Origin: Acidobacteriota bacterium
Lineage (GTDB): Bacteria; Acidobacteriota; Terriglobia; Terriglobales; Acidobacteriaceae
Length of the DNA stretch: 7,354 nt
Assembly (NCBI GenBank): GCA_021851465.1
Contig: JAJZDL010000145.1
Span: forward strand, 1-7,354
Direction of reading: 5' to 3'
Shown: positions 1-6,344 of the stretch, piece by piece
How the letters are laid out: every line of letters starts with the position of its first letter
How positions within the stretch are numbered: position 1 is the first letter of the stretch
The notes under the pieces: model-generated
Seen by the model: only the letters and a program-made list of their open reading frames with translations
What the model was told of the DNA's origin: nothing
Databases searched by the model: none
Made by a program: the position numbers and the translations under genes

Positions 1-759
1 CTGCTGCATGGGCTGGAGTTTGCGCGGGTGCGCATGGGGTACGCGGGCGAGAGCTTCAACCGCGTGCAGGAGACCACCTTTGGCGCGGGCTCGAACGAGG
101 CCCCGCTGACCGAAGAGAATGCAGGCGAGCTGCGCGGCCTGGTGGCGCGGCTGTTTGCGCGGCGCACGGCGGCGGAGTGCGCTGCGCCGGCGCACGGCGC
201 GGGAGATGCGCAGGCCGGCGGTGCGCGCCCGGACCGGCGCGACCCGCTCTACCGGATGCAGCCGGAGCGATGGCTGGAGAGCGAGCTGCGGCGGGACGTT
301 TCACGGATCGATGCGCACCTGGATGCGGCGCATGTGTACTCGCAGGTCCCGGCGTTCGCTGCGGCGGGCGGGATGATGGACAGGGGGATGCTGGACCTGC
401 TCTCAGTGGACAAGGACGGGCGGCTGGCGGTGATCGAGCTGAAGGCGGACGAGGACCTGCACCTGGCCCTGCAAGGATTGGACTACTGGGCGCGGGTGCG
501 TTGGCACCACCGGCAGAACCCCGATGCAGACTCCGGGTTGGGGGAGTTCCAGCGGCATGGGTACTTCGGCGGTGTGCGGCTGGCGGAGGGCGATCCGCGG
601 CTGTATCTGGTGGCCCCGGCGCTGCGCGTGCACCCGGCGACCGAGGTGGTGCTGCGCTATCTTTCGCCGCGCGTGGAGTGGACGCTGGTGGCGATCGACG
701 AACGCTGGCGCCGGCAGATCCAGGTAGTCTGGCGCAAGCGCAGCGGAGAGTCGAGGTAG
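1..759 (+). CDS. PD-(D/E)XK / NucS-like nuclease-fold protein, 5' end outside window
   Basis: The reading frame is open from base 1, so this is the last 252 codons of a longer gene. The GTG at 28 is only the first internal start-like codon. The recognisable part is the C-terminal half. A strand with 'MLDLL' (Asp codon 394-396) is followed by 'DKDGRLAVIELK' (Glu codon 436-438, Lys codon 442-444). This D-X(13)-E-X-K arrangement, with a hydrophobic strand running into ExK, is the PD-(D/E)XK nuclease signature and resembles the C-terminal domain of NucS/DUF91 proteins. A helix with 'LQGLDYWARVRWH' follows. A basic, Ala-rich, low-complexity linker (about 165-245) separates this from the N-terminal segment. 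Nuclease activity is inferred from the motif. DNA repair, a restriction-like role or an inactive nuclease fold are all possible. The LysR start lies 9 bases downstream, so the two may be co-transcribed. The reading frame and stop are secure; the function is tentative. Confidence 0.7.
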   Translation: MLHGLEFARVRMGYAGESFNRVQETTFGAGSNEAPLTEENAGELRGLVARLFARRTAAECAAPAHGAGDAQAGGARPDRRDPLYRMQPERWLESELRRDVSRIDAHLDAAHVYSQVPAFAAAGGMMDRGMLDLLSVDKDGRLAVIELKADEDLHLALQGLDYWARVRWHHRQNPDADSGLGEFQRHGYFGGVRLAEGDPRLYLVAPALRVHPATEVVLRYLSPRVEWTLVAIDERWRRQIQVVWRKRSGESR

Positions 760-760
760 G
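753..760 (+). promoter_or_regulatory. Probable ribosome binding site of the LysR gene
   Basis: A purine-rich GAGGTAGG lies 8 bases before the ATG at 769 and overlaps the stop codon of the upstream gene (757-759). It supports the 769 start and suggests translational coupling to the upstream gene. Confidence 0.4.
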
Positions 761-768
761 CTGGGTGT

Positions 769-1737
769 ATGGAACATTTTCGGTTGCGTGTGTTTCGAGC
801 GGTGGCGCGGCGCCTGAACTTCAGGATGGCCGCCGAAGAGTTGCTGCTGACGCAGCCAGCGGTGACGCAGCAGATCAAGGCCCTGGAGGCCGATCTGGGC
901 GTTGCGCTGTTTGAGCGCGCCGGCGGCCACGTCTCGCTGACGGTGGCCGGCGCGGCGCTGCTGCCCTTTGCGGAGCGGCTGGCCGCGCTCTCCGCCGAGG
1001 CGCGCGAGGCGGTTACGGCGGCCACCGGAGGCACGGCGGGCGCGCTTGCCGTGGGGGCCTCGCAGACCATCGGGCAGTATCTTCTGCCACGGCTGATTGC
1101 GGGATTTCGGCGGGAGTATCCGCGGGTGGAGATCGGCGCGACCGGCGGCAATACGCAGGCTGTGCTGGAGGCGCTGGCGGAGCATCGCGTGCAGGTGGCG
1201 CTGATCGAAGGGCCCGCGCTGCGACGGGACGTGCGCGTCGAGGAGTTCATGGAGGACCACATGGTGTGCGTGGTCCCGGCGGGGCACGAGTGGGCGGACG
1301 AAGAGATCCCGGCGTCGGCGCTCCGGGGGGCCACGGTGGTAACGCGCGAGCTGGGATCGGGTTCGCGGAGGATTGTGGAGCAGGCCCTGGAAGCGGCTGG
1401 AGTGCGCGTGCGCGAGCTGCGCGTGGGCATGACGGCGGACTCCACCGAAGGCTTGTTGAGCGCGGTCGAGGCGGGGTTGGGCGTGGGTTTCGTCTCGCGC
1501 TGGGCTGTGAGGAACCAGCTCGAGCTGGATACGCTGCGCGTGGCGCGCGTGAAGGGACTGAAGCTGGGACGCATGTTCTCGATTGCGACGGTGGCGGGGC
1601 CGGAACCGACGGGCGTCGTGGGGGCGTTTCGCCGGTTTGTGATGGAGCGGGCCGAGGACCTCGCACCGCGCTCTACGGGACGACGGAGTACAGCGCAGGG
1701 ACGGAGTGCGGCGCAGGTGCGAGGCAGAGCGAAGTAG
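769..1737 (+). CDS. LysR-family transcriptional regulator, CysL/YeiE-like
   Basis: A 322-residue LysR-type regulator. Residues 1-60 form the winged helix-turn-helix ('FRAVARRLNFRMAAEELLLT' into 'QPAVTQQIKALEADLG', then 'LFER' and 'LTVAGAALLPFAERL'). A linker helix follows, and the effector domain runs from about 90 to 295. 'VGASQTIGQYLLPRLIAGF' (95-113) and 'RELGSGSRRIVEQAL' (193-207) resemble the CysL/YeiE branch, which is associated with sulphur-compound responses. The next gene is a YeiH homologue, the usual partner of YeiE, which supports this assignment. The ATG at 769 gives a complete DNA-binding domain and is preceded by a plausible ribosome binding site. The protein is somewhat longer than the usual 290-300 residues because of a basic tail (about 300-322) that contains a duplicated six-residue unit. 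It probably acts as a tetramer and controls yeiH in trans, since the two genes are convergent. The effector cannot be read from the sequence. Confidence 0.93.
   Translation: MEHFRLRVFRAVARRLNFRMAAEELLLTQPAVTQQIKALEADLGVALFERAGGHVSLTVAGAALLPFAERLAALSAEAREAVTAATGGTAGALAVGASQTIGQYLLPRLIAGFRREYPRVEIGATGGNTQAVLEALAEHRVQVALIEGPALRRDVRVEEFMEDHMVCVVPAGHEWADEEIPASALRGATVVTRELGSGSRRIVEQALEAAGVRVRELRVGMTADSTEGLLSAVEAGLGVGFVSRWAVRNQLELDTLRVARVKGLKLGRMFSIATVAGPEPTGVVGAFRRFVMERAEDLAPRSTGRRSTAQGRSAAQVRGRAK
1682..1717 (+). repeat. Tandem 18-bp duplication in the LysR 3' end
   Basis: Two adjacent units, GACGGAGTACAGCGCAGG (1682-1699) and GACGGAGTGCGGCGCAGG (1700-1717), match at 16 of 18 positions. They encode RSTAQG and RSAAQV in the C-terminal tail, beyond the usual end of a LysR effector domain. 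This looks like a recent in-frame slippage or duplication event. Confidence 0.8.
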
Positions 1738-1811
1738 GCTGTGGCGCCGCTTCGCCTCCGCGCACCGGCCCTGTCCCTGCGCCGATTCATTCTTCGCGCG
1801 GGTTGCGCCGT

Positions 1812-2879
1812 CTACATCGAGATCAGGTGGGTGTAGATGGCAGCGAGTGAGACGCTGGCCACGACAGTCCAGAGAACGACTCCCTGCAGGAAAGGGCGAA
1901 CGCCAACCTGACGGAGGGTGCGCTTGGAGAGGCTGGTGCCGATCAGGAAGAGGGTCGCGGTGAGGCCGGTCTTGCCCAGGTGGCTGAGGGCGGCGTATGC
2001 CGGGGCAAAGCTCGGCAGATAGGTGCTGATTCCGGTTGCGAGAATGAACAAGAAGATGAACCAGGGGACTTTGACGCGGGGCTTTGCGCTGTGTGCCTGC
2101 GTGTGTGCAGCGTGTTGCCGTGTAGCGGCTCTGCCCGTGTAGGCGGCCGTGAGCAGAGAGACGGGGACGATCCAGAGTGCGCGCGCCAGCTTGACGGTGG
2201 TCCCGACGGCCAGCGCCTGCGTTCCGTACTTGGCGGATGCGCCGACCACGGAACTGGTGTCGTGGATGGCGAGCGCGGCCCAGAGGCCGAACTGGTTCTG
2301 GCTGAGGTGCAACGCATAGCCGATGGCCGGGAAGAGGAGAAGCGCGACGGAGTTGAGCAGAAAGACAGTGCCCATGGAGACGGAGATCTCTTCCTCGCTG
2401 GCGTTGGAGATGGGCGCGACGGCGGCGATGGCGGAGCCGCCGCAGATGGCCGTGCCCGCAGTGATGAGGAAAGAGGATTTGCCGGCGACCTGGAAGAGCT
2501 TGCCGAGCAGCAGGCCGAGCGCCATCGCCGCCGTGATGCTGATGGCGGTGTACACAAAGCCGGAGCGTCCGGCGCGCAGGACCTCATGCAGGTTCATCCC
2601 GAAGCCGAGTGCGATGACCGAGATCTGAAGCAGGAGCTTGGCGAGTGAGCTTGATTCGCGGCGATAGGGATGCGTGACGGTGAAGCCGAAGGCGATGCCG
2701 CCAACCAGAGCGACGGGCGGGGAGACCAGTCCGCTGGCGGCGAGAAGAAGACCGAGAAAAAAGACGGTCTTGGCGTCGAGCCTGGGAGCGGGATGGCCTG
2801 TTCTTGCAGAAGGCGGCGCAGAGATTTCTCCTGCAAGAACGGCCTTGGCGGCTTCGGGGAGTGTAGGTGTAGTGGTCAT
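1812..2879 (-). CDS. yeiH: YeiH/UPF0324 family membrane protein, putative sulfate exporter
   Basis: A 355-residue polytopic inner-membrane protein of the YeiH (UPF0324, Cons_hypoth698) family, annotated in databases as a putative sulfate exporter although the transported substrate is not firmly established. Hallmarks are 'GTAICGGSAIAAVAP' (142-156), 'AIHDTSSVVGA' (204-214) and 'VKLARALWIVP' (229-239). About ten hydrophobic segments are visible, including 38-52, 55-67, 82-94, 108-127, 170-190, 234-246, 271-285, 304-314 and 331-350. A hydrophilic His/Ala-rich loop occupies 250-268. The frame stays open upstream to 3041, but I chose the ATG at 2877-2879 ('MTTTPTLPEA'). It gives the family's normal length of about 350, and the extra 54 codons look non-coding and would run into the divergent phosphatase region. 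The Shine-Dalgarno is poor (GAGG, 13 bases away). The protein is convergent with the LysR gene, which is the likely regulator. Confidence 0.92.
   Translation of the reverse strand: MTTTPTLPEAAKAVLAGEISAPPSARTGHPAPRLDAKTVFFLGLLLAASGLVSPPVALVGGIAFGFTVTHPYRRESSSLAKLLLQISVIALGFGMNLHEVLRAGRSGFVYTAISITAAMALGLLLGKLFQVAGKSSFLITAGTAICGGSAIAAVAPISNASEEEISVSMGTVFLLNSVALLLFPAIGYALHLSQNQFGLWAALAIHDTSSVVGASAKYGTQALAVGTTVKLARALWIVPVSLLTAAYTGRAATRQHAAHTQAHSAKPRVKVPWFIFLFILATGISTYLPSFAPAYAALSHLGKTGLTATLFLIGTSLSKRTLRQVGVRPFLQGVVLWTVVASVSLAAIYTHLISM
2800..2840. repeat. Perfect 10-bp inverted repeat with nested hairpin in the 5' end of yeiH
   Basis: GTTCTTGCAG (2800-2809) is the exact reverse complement of CTGCAAGAAC (2831-2840), with 21 bases between. 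Directly against the second arm, 2821-2830 (GAGATTTCTC) is itself a small GAGA/TCTC dyad. The element lies inside the hydrophilic N-terminal coding part of yeiH, 37 to 80 bases downstream of its start codon on the minus strand, so it would be near the 5' end of the mRNA. Its function is unknown. Confidence 0.75.
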
Positions 2880-2943
2880 CGGCTTGTCAATACCTCTACA
2901 GTGAGTCTCGACGCTTGCAGGTGGCCCAGTCCAAGCAGAAGTT

Positions 2944-2958
2944 CTTATAGGCCATAAG
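2944..2958. promoter_or_regulatory. Candidate LysR-type operator upstream of yeiH
   Basis: CTTATAGGCCATAAG contains a 5-bp dyad (CTTAT/ATAAG) around a 5-base centre. It includes the T-N11-A pattern (TTA-N7-TAA) typical of LysR-type recognition sites. It is an AT-rich island in GC-rich DNA and sits 65 bases upstream of the yeiH start, in the divergent region shared with the phosphatase gene. The expected binder is the adjacent CysL/YeiE-like regulator. The dyad is seen directly; its use as an operator is inferred. Confidence 0.4.
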
Positions 2959-3092
2959 CCGGACAGCCCATGAAAGGACGGCGGATTCTCTGCGAGGATC
3001 TTTGCCGTGGCCCGCGAGATGGCGATGCCGTCGGCCCTCATTCACTGCATCCCGTCCCCGCGAGGAGTATCGTTTTCAAGGGTGCCCATTGT

Positions 3093-3108
3093 GGGGTGCC
3101 GGGGTGCC
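3093..3108 (+). repeat. Tandem GGGGTGCC repeat just before the phosphatase start
   Basis: Two perfect copies of GGGGTGCC (3093-3100 and 3101-3108) end 3 bases before the ATG at 3112. A third GGGTGCC lies at 3080-3086. The second copy supplies the only Shine-Dalgarno-like purines (GGGG, 3101-3104) for that start. Confidence 0.7.
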
Positions 3109-3111
3109 GAG

Positions 3112-4206
3112 ATGGCAGACGCCGCGACTCTGAAGCCTCCCAAACCGCGATCCACCGCCGCGCCGACCGCCGCGCCCGCGCGCGCCTTCGCCATGCTCTC
3201 CCATCGCGGCCGCGTGCGCAGCGCCAACCAGGACGTATGCGCGGCGCTGCCCGAGCACGGAACCTTCGTCGTCAGCGATGGCATGGGTGGCGCAGCCGGC
3301 GGTGAGATCGCAAGCCGCATGGCTACCGAGGCCTTTCTCGATTGCCTCGCCCATCGCCGTTGTCCCCCGCTCGATGCCGCGGCGTCCGAGCCGGTGGTGA
3401 CGCACTCCGCCGCAGGGAGCTCCGCCAGCCGCAACTCCGTTGCCGCCCACTCGCCGCTGCGCACGAGCAACGGCTCCCATCCTGCCGTCCCCGTGGCGCA
3501 GCCGCGCGCGCGCCTCGCCGAGGCCGTCCGCGCGGCCAACCAGGCCGTCTTCCAACACGCGCGCAAGTCTCCCAACCTGCACGGCATGGGAACCACCCTG
3601 GTCGCGCTGTTGTGCGATCCAGCCGCGCTGCAGGAAGAAGCCGCGCCACCGCGGAAGGCCGCCGCACGGCCCGATCCCGCCGCAACGCTCTGGCTGGCGC
3701 ACGTCGGCGACAGCCGCTGCTATCTCTTCCGCCGGGGCGCGCTCCACCAGCTTACGCAGGACCACTCGCTGGTGGAGGAGCAGGTGCGCGCCGGCGTGCT
3801 CAGCCGGGTGCAGGCCGCCGCTTCGCCGATGTGCAACGTCATCACCCGCGCCGTCGGCACGCAGTCCAGCGTGGAGGCGGAGATCGCCTGCCACGCGCCC
3901 CAACCCGGCGACCTCTACCTGCTGGCCTCCGACGGCCTCACCCGCGAGCTGGACGATGCCGCGATCGCCCAGATACTCACCCGCGCCGCCAACCCGGCAA
4001 TGACCGCCGCTGCGTCCGAACCAGACGACGCCCGCCGCATCGTCGCAAGCAACGGCCCCGCAAATAACGGTTGTACACACAACGGTTGCGCACCGCAGTC
4101 AGCGCTACAGGCCGCGTTGGACGCCGCCTGCAAGACGCTGGTCGATGCCGCAAACGCACACGGCGGGCGCGACAACATCACCGTCCTGCTGGTTGCCTTC
4201 CCGTAG
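3112..4206 (+). CDS. PP2C-family serine/threonine protein phosphatase
   Basis: A 364-residue soluble metal-dependent phosphatase that hydrolyses phospho-Ser/Thr on proteins. The PP2C motifs are in order: 'SHRGRVRSANQD' (30-41, with NQD where most bacterial members have NED), 'FVVSDGMGGAAGGEIAS' (52-68, Asp56), 'GMGTTLVALL' (158-167), 'LWLAHVGDSRCYLFRRG' (193-209), 'LTQDHSLVEEQVRAG' (214-228), 'NVITRAVG' (242-249), 'GDLYLLASDGL' (266-276, Asp274) and 'GGRDNITVLLV' (351-361, Asp354). The metal-binding aspartates are present, so it is probably active. It is longer than the usual 240-260 residues because of Ala/Ser/Pro-rich insertions at about 84-133, 173-191 and 293-333. I took the ATG at 3112 as the start; the frame is open back to 3007, but the 35 extra residues look non-coding. 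No kinase, sensor domain or membrane segment is visible. The 100-base gap to the next gene leaves co-transcription open. Confidence 0.92.
   Translation: MADAATLKPPKPRSTAAPTAAPARAFAMLSHRGRVRSANQDVCAALPEHGTFVVSDGMGGAAGGEIASRMATEAFLDCLAHRRCPPLDAAASEPVVTHSAAGSSASRNSVAAHSPLRTSNGSHPAVPVAQPRARLAEAVRAANQAVFQHARKSPNLHGMGTTLVALLCDPAALQEEAAPPRKAAARPDPAATLWLAHVGDSRCYLFRRGALHQLTQDHSLVEEQVRAGVLSRVQAAASPMCNVITRAVGTQSSVEAEIACHAPQPGDLYLLASDGLTRELDDAAIAQILTRAANPAMTAAASEPDDARRIVASNGPANNGCTHNGCAPQSALQAALDAACKTLVDAANAHGGRDNITVLLVAFP
4051..4095 (+). repeat. Three tandem 15-bp units encoding an NGxxx pentapeptide repeat
   Basis: Units 4051-4065, 4066-4080 and 4081-4095 each begin AACGG and encode NGPAN, NGCTH and NGCAP in the third insertion of the phosphatase (residues 314-328). 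The last two DNA units agree at 11 of 15 positions. The array lies in a loop between conserved PP2C blocks. Confidence 0.65.
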
Positions 4207-4306
4207 CGGCGCTCTTCCATAGCACGGCATTTGCATTGCGCGACGGTTGCCGATGCGAGTAGCGTGGCATGGTGCGCTGCAACGATTCCGCGCACACAGA
4301 GCCGCC

Positions 4307-6235
4307 ATGTCGCCACGACGGATCGCCCTGCTTCTTGCGCTGCTTCCCCTCGCCGTCGTGTGTCTGCCCGCGCAGCAGACGCCCGATGCCGCGCCAACGC
4401 CCGCGACAGCCAAAACGCCCACGGCATCGGCAGGTTCCAACCAGGCGGTCGCAACCATCCATGTCACGTCGCGCCTGGTCGTCCTCGATGTGGTCGTTAC
4501 AGACGGCAATGGCAACCCGGTGAAGGGGCTGAAGCAATCGGACTTTGCGCTCACCGAGGACGGCGTTGCGCAGTCGCTCTACAGCTTCAGCGAGCACGAC
4601 GCCACGGACGCGCCACCCGCACCGGCCACGGCCGTTGCGCCGCTGCCGCTGAATACCTTCGCCGTCCAACCGCCGCTCCCCGAGGCAGGGCCGAAGACCG
4701 TCATCGTCCTGGACAACATCCACTATCCCAACGACCCCTACACGCGCGCCGACATCCTGGCCTTCCTGAAGACCCTCGCGCCGGGCAACCCCATCGCCAT
4801 CATCCGAATGGACTGGCAGGGGCTGCACCTGGTGCAGGACTTCACCTCCGATCCGCAAGAGCTACAGGAAGCAGTCGCCAGCCCAAGAATGCTGCCGCCT
4901 CTGCCTCCCATCAACGTCAACCCATGGACGGTTCCTCCCTGCGCGTTGCCGTATCAGGGAGTCATCGATCCATACGGACGACTGGCCCGTTATCTGGACG
5001 GAATCCCCGGACGGATCAACCTCGCCTGGGTCACAGACGAAGGGAAGCCCGACCGAAAAGTGGTTCTCAGCATCCAAGCCGACTTTCCGCGCCTCGCCAA
5101 CCTGGTTCGCAACCTCAACGGGCCGACGGATGTCACCCAGATCAGCCGCGTCGTTCCTTACCTGATTAAGGCAGGCGGATATATCGGCGGCCTGTTGGCA
5201 CCGATCAGCAACTATGCCCCGATGCCGATGCCGCAGGTCTATCAGGCCCCGGTCGCCGACCCTCCGCTGGGCTGCCCGTTATTTCCTGCGGCGCAGGGAG
5301 GTCTCCTTGCGAACAAGGAGATGGCAGACGAGGCGACAGCGTTGGGCGGCCACGCATTCTTCGATGGAACAACCAAGGCGCTGGCCCAGATCGTCGCCCT
5401 CGGCTCCGACTACTACTCGCTGTCCTATGTGCCCACCAATCCAAACTGGAACGGCGCGTATCGCAAGATTGCGCTCAACGTCAGCGGCATTCCCGAAACA
5501 GGCCAATCCAGTTTTGGATGGTCGGCGTACGGCCAACCGAAGGTGGTCTACCGCCGCGGCTACTATGCGCGCTCGAAGCCCGCTCCCAGCTCTGAATCCG
5601 CGGCATTCGGCCCCAACACCCCCTCGCCGATCGCCACCCCATCCGTGGGGAACAGACTGGTCTCCTCCGCATTGCCCGGCGTCACCCCGCGCGCCGCCTC
5701 AACCATGGAGACGGCGATGGGCTTCGGTACTCTCACTCCGAATCAGATCGACTTCACCATCGCGGTCACGCCCTCGGCGCAGATCGATAAGCCCAGGCCC
5801 GGCGCTGCTCTTCCCAAAGGCAACTTTATCTCCGATCTCTTCCGCAACGACCCTCGCCGCAACTATCGCGTCCACTACCAGATCGCCCCGAATGATCTCA
5901 AGTTCACGCGCGTCGGCAACGGCTCCTATCGGGACGAGCTACAGTTCGTCGCCATCGTTTACCGCGACGACGGGTTGCTGGCGAACTCCGTCTCCATCAC
6001 CGCGCACATCCAGGTTTCCGCAGCCAATCTCGAAAAGATCATGGCCGCGGGCGTCACCTTCGACCAGACCATCGCCATGCCTGTTGCGAGCAACCCGCTG
6101 CCGGAGAATTTTTTCCTGCGCGTGGGTGTGGGCGAGGCGTCCACCGGCCACGTCGGCGCAATCGAACTCCCCGCGGAGTGGATCGAGTTGCCGACCGCGA
6201 CGGCCGTCGCGGTCGCATCCAGGCAGCTTCCATAA
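4307..6235 (+). CDS. Secreted VWFA-related (acidobacterial) domain protein
   Basis: A 642-residue exported protein of the VWFA-related family expanded in Acidobacteriota. Residues 1-22 form a signal peptide (basic 'SPRR', hydrophobic 6-20, probable cleavage after 'LPA'). A Pro/Ala-rich linker (24-46) follows. Then comes the typical strand block 'VTSRLVVLDVVVTDGNGNPVKGLKQSDFALTEDG' region (53-86), a VWA-like fold starting at 'KTVIVLDNIHY' (130-140), 'ILAFLKTLAPGNPIAIIRM' (150-168), 'IPGRINLAWVTDEG' (233-245), and 'EATALGGHAFFDG' (342-354) into 'SDYYSLSYVP' (367-376). The metal-binding DxSxS motif is absent; the position reads DNIHY. A beta-rich C-terminal region (480-635) follows. The role of the family is unknown; protein-protein contacts at the cell surface or periplasm are a reasonable inference. 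I chose the ATG at 4307 because it gives a standard signal peptide. The in-frame TTG 4247 and ATG 4253 would add 20 or 18 residues. No clear ribosome binding site is visible. Confidence 0.88.
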   Translation: MSPRRIALLLALLPLAVVCLPAQQTPDAAPTPATAKTPTASAGSNQAVATIHVTSRLVVLDVVVTDGNGNPVKGLKQSDFALTEDGVAQSLYSFSEHDATDAPPAPATAVAPLPLNTFAVQPPLPEAGPKTVIVLDNIHYPNDPYTRADILAFLKTLAPGNPIAIIRMDWQGLHLVQDFTSDPQELQEAVASPRMLPPLPPINVNPWTVPPCALPYQGVIDPYGRLARYLDGIPGRINLAWVTDEGKPDRKVVLSIQADFPRLANLVRNLNGPTDVTQISRVVPYLIKAGGYIGGLLAPISNYAPMPMPQVYQAPVADPPLGCPLFPAAQGGLLANKEMADEATALGGHAFFDGTTKALAQIVALGSDYYSLSYVPTNPNWNGAYRKIALNVSGIPETGQSSFGWSAYGQPKVVYRRGYYARSKPAPSSESAAFGPNTPSPIATPSVGNRLVSSALPGVTPRAASTMETAMGFGTLTPNQIDFTIAVTPSAQIDKPRPGAALPKGNFISDLFRNDPRRNYRVHYQIAPNDLKFTRVGNGSYRDELQFVAIVYRDDGLLANSVSITAHIQVSAANLEKIMAAGVTFDQTIAMPVASNPLPENFFLRVGVGEASTGHVGAIELPAEWIELPTATAVAVASRQLP

Positions 6236-6296
6236 TCGCTCGACGACCGCCCGACACCGCAACCCGCCGCCGCCGACTTGTCGCCTGCCCCGAGGT

Positions 6297-6325
6297 TTGC
6301 GCGGTGGAGGGTAAATCATTACACT
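6297..6325 (+). promoter_or_regulatory. Possible promoter of the vapBC-like operon
   Basis: TTGCGC (6297-6302) and TACACT (6320-6325) are separated by 17 bases and resemble -35 and -10 boxes. Each is an imperfect match. The -10 would overlap the palindrome at 6318-6341, as expected for an autorepressed operon. Judged by eye only. Confidence 0.3.
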
Positions 6326-6341
6326 TACCGGTAAGAGTAAT
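6318..6341. promoter_or_regulatory. Palindromic operator upstream of the antitoxin gene
   Basis: A 24-base dyad centred between 6329 and 6330 pairs at 11 of 12 positions. Its core, CTTACCGGTAAG (6324-6335), is perfect and the outer arms are ATTAC (6318-6322) and GTAAT (6337-6341). It ends 3 bases before the antitoxin start and overlaps the likely promoter. AbrB-fold antitoxins bind inverted repeats in their own promoters, so this is the expected autoregulatory site. Further GGTAA/TTACC half-sites lie at 6310-6314, 6352-6356 and 6368-6372. Confidence 0.65.
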
Positions 6342-6344
6342 ACC

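Noticed and set aside
403..1790. Long antisense reading frames (403-1287 and 657-1790, minus strand) across the nuclease-like and LysR genes
   Set aside because: They are low-complexity Arg/Ser/Ala-rich translations without domain motifs, lying opposite genes with clear family signatures. Long antisense frames are common in GC-rich DNA.
1738..1811. Intrinsic terminator between the convergent LysR and yeiH genes
   Set aside because: Only short GC arms are visible (for example GCGCA 1760-1764 with TGCGC 1778-1782) and neither strand has a T-run after a stem.
2880..3041. N-terminal extension of YeiH by 54 residues
   Set aside because: The extension lacks family similarity, contains the putative operator, and would overlap the open frame of the divergent phosphatase. 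The ATG at 2879 gives the normal family length.
3007..3111. Upstream start for the phosphatase at 3007 or 3025
   Set aside because: The extra residues show no PP2C similarity, and the region looks like a divergent promoter region with repeats. I keep 3112, with moderate certainty.
4307..4380. Lipoprotein signal in the VWFA protein (Cys19 in 'LAVVC')
   Set aside because: The residue before the cysteine is Val, where a lipobox needs Gly, Ala or Ser. A signal peptidase I site after 'LPA' fits better.
4231..5169. Alternative-frame reading frame of 312 residues over the VWFA gene
   Set aside because: It is Arg/Pro-rich with no recognisable motif. The overlapping frame carries the signal peptide and VWFA-family blocks.
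3112..6235. PP2C plus VWA genes as a TerY-type phosphorylation triad
   Set aside because: TerY-P systems use a cytoplasmic VWA protein, a PP2C phosphatase and a kinase. Here the VWA protein has a signal peptide and belongs to the secreted acidobacterial family, there is no kinase, and the genes are 100 bases apart.
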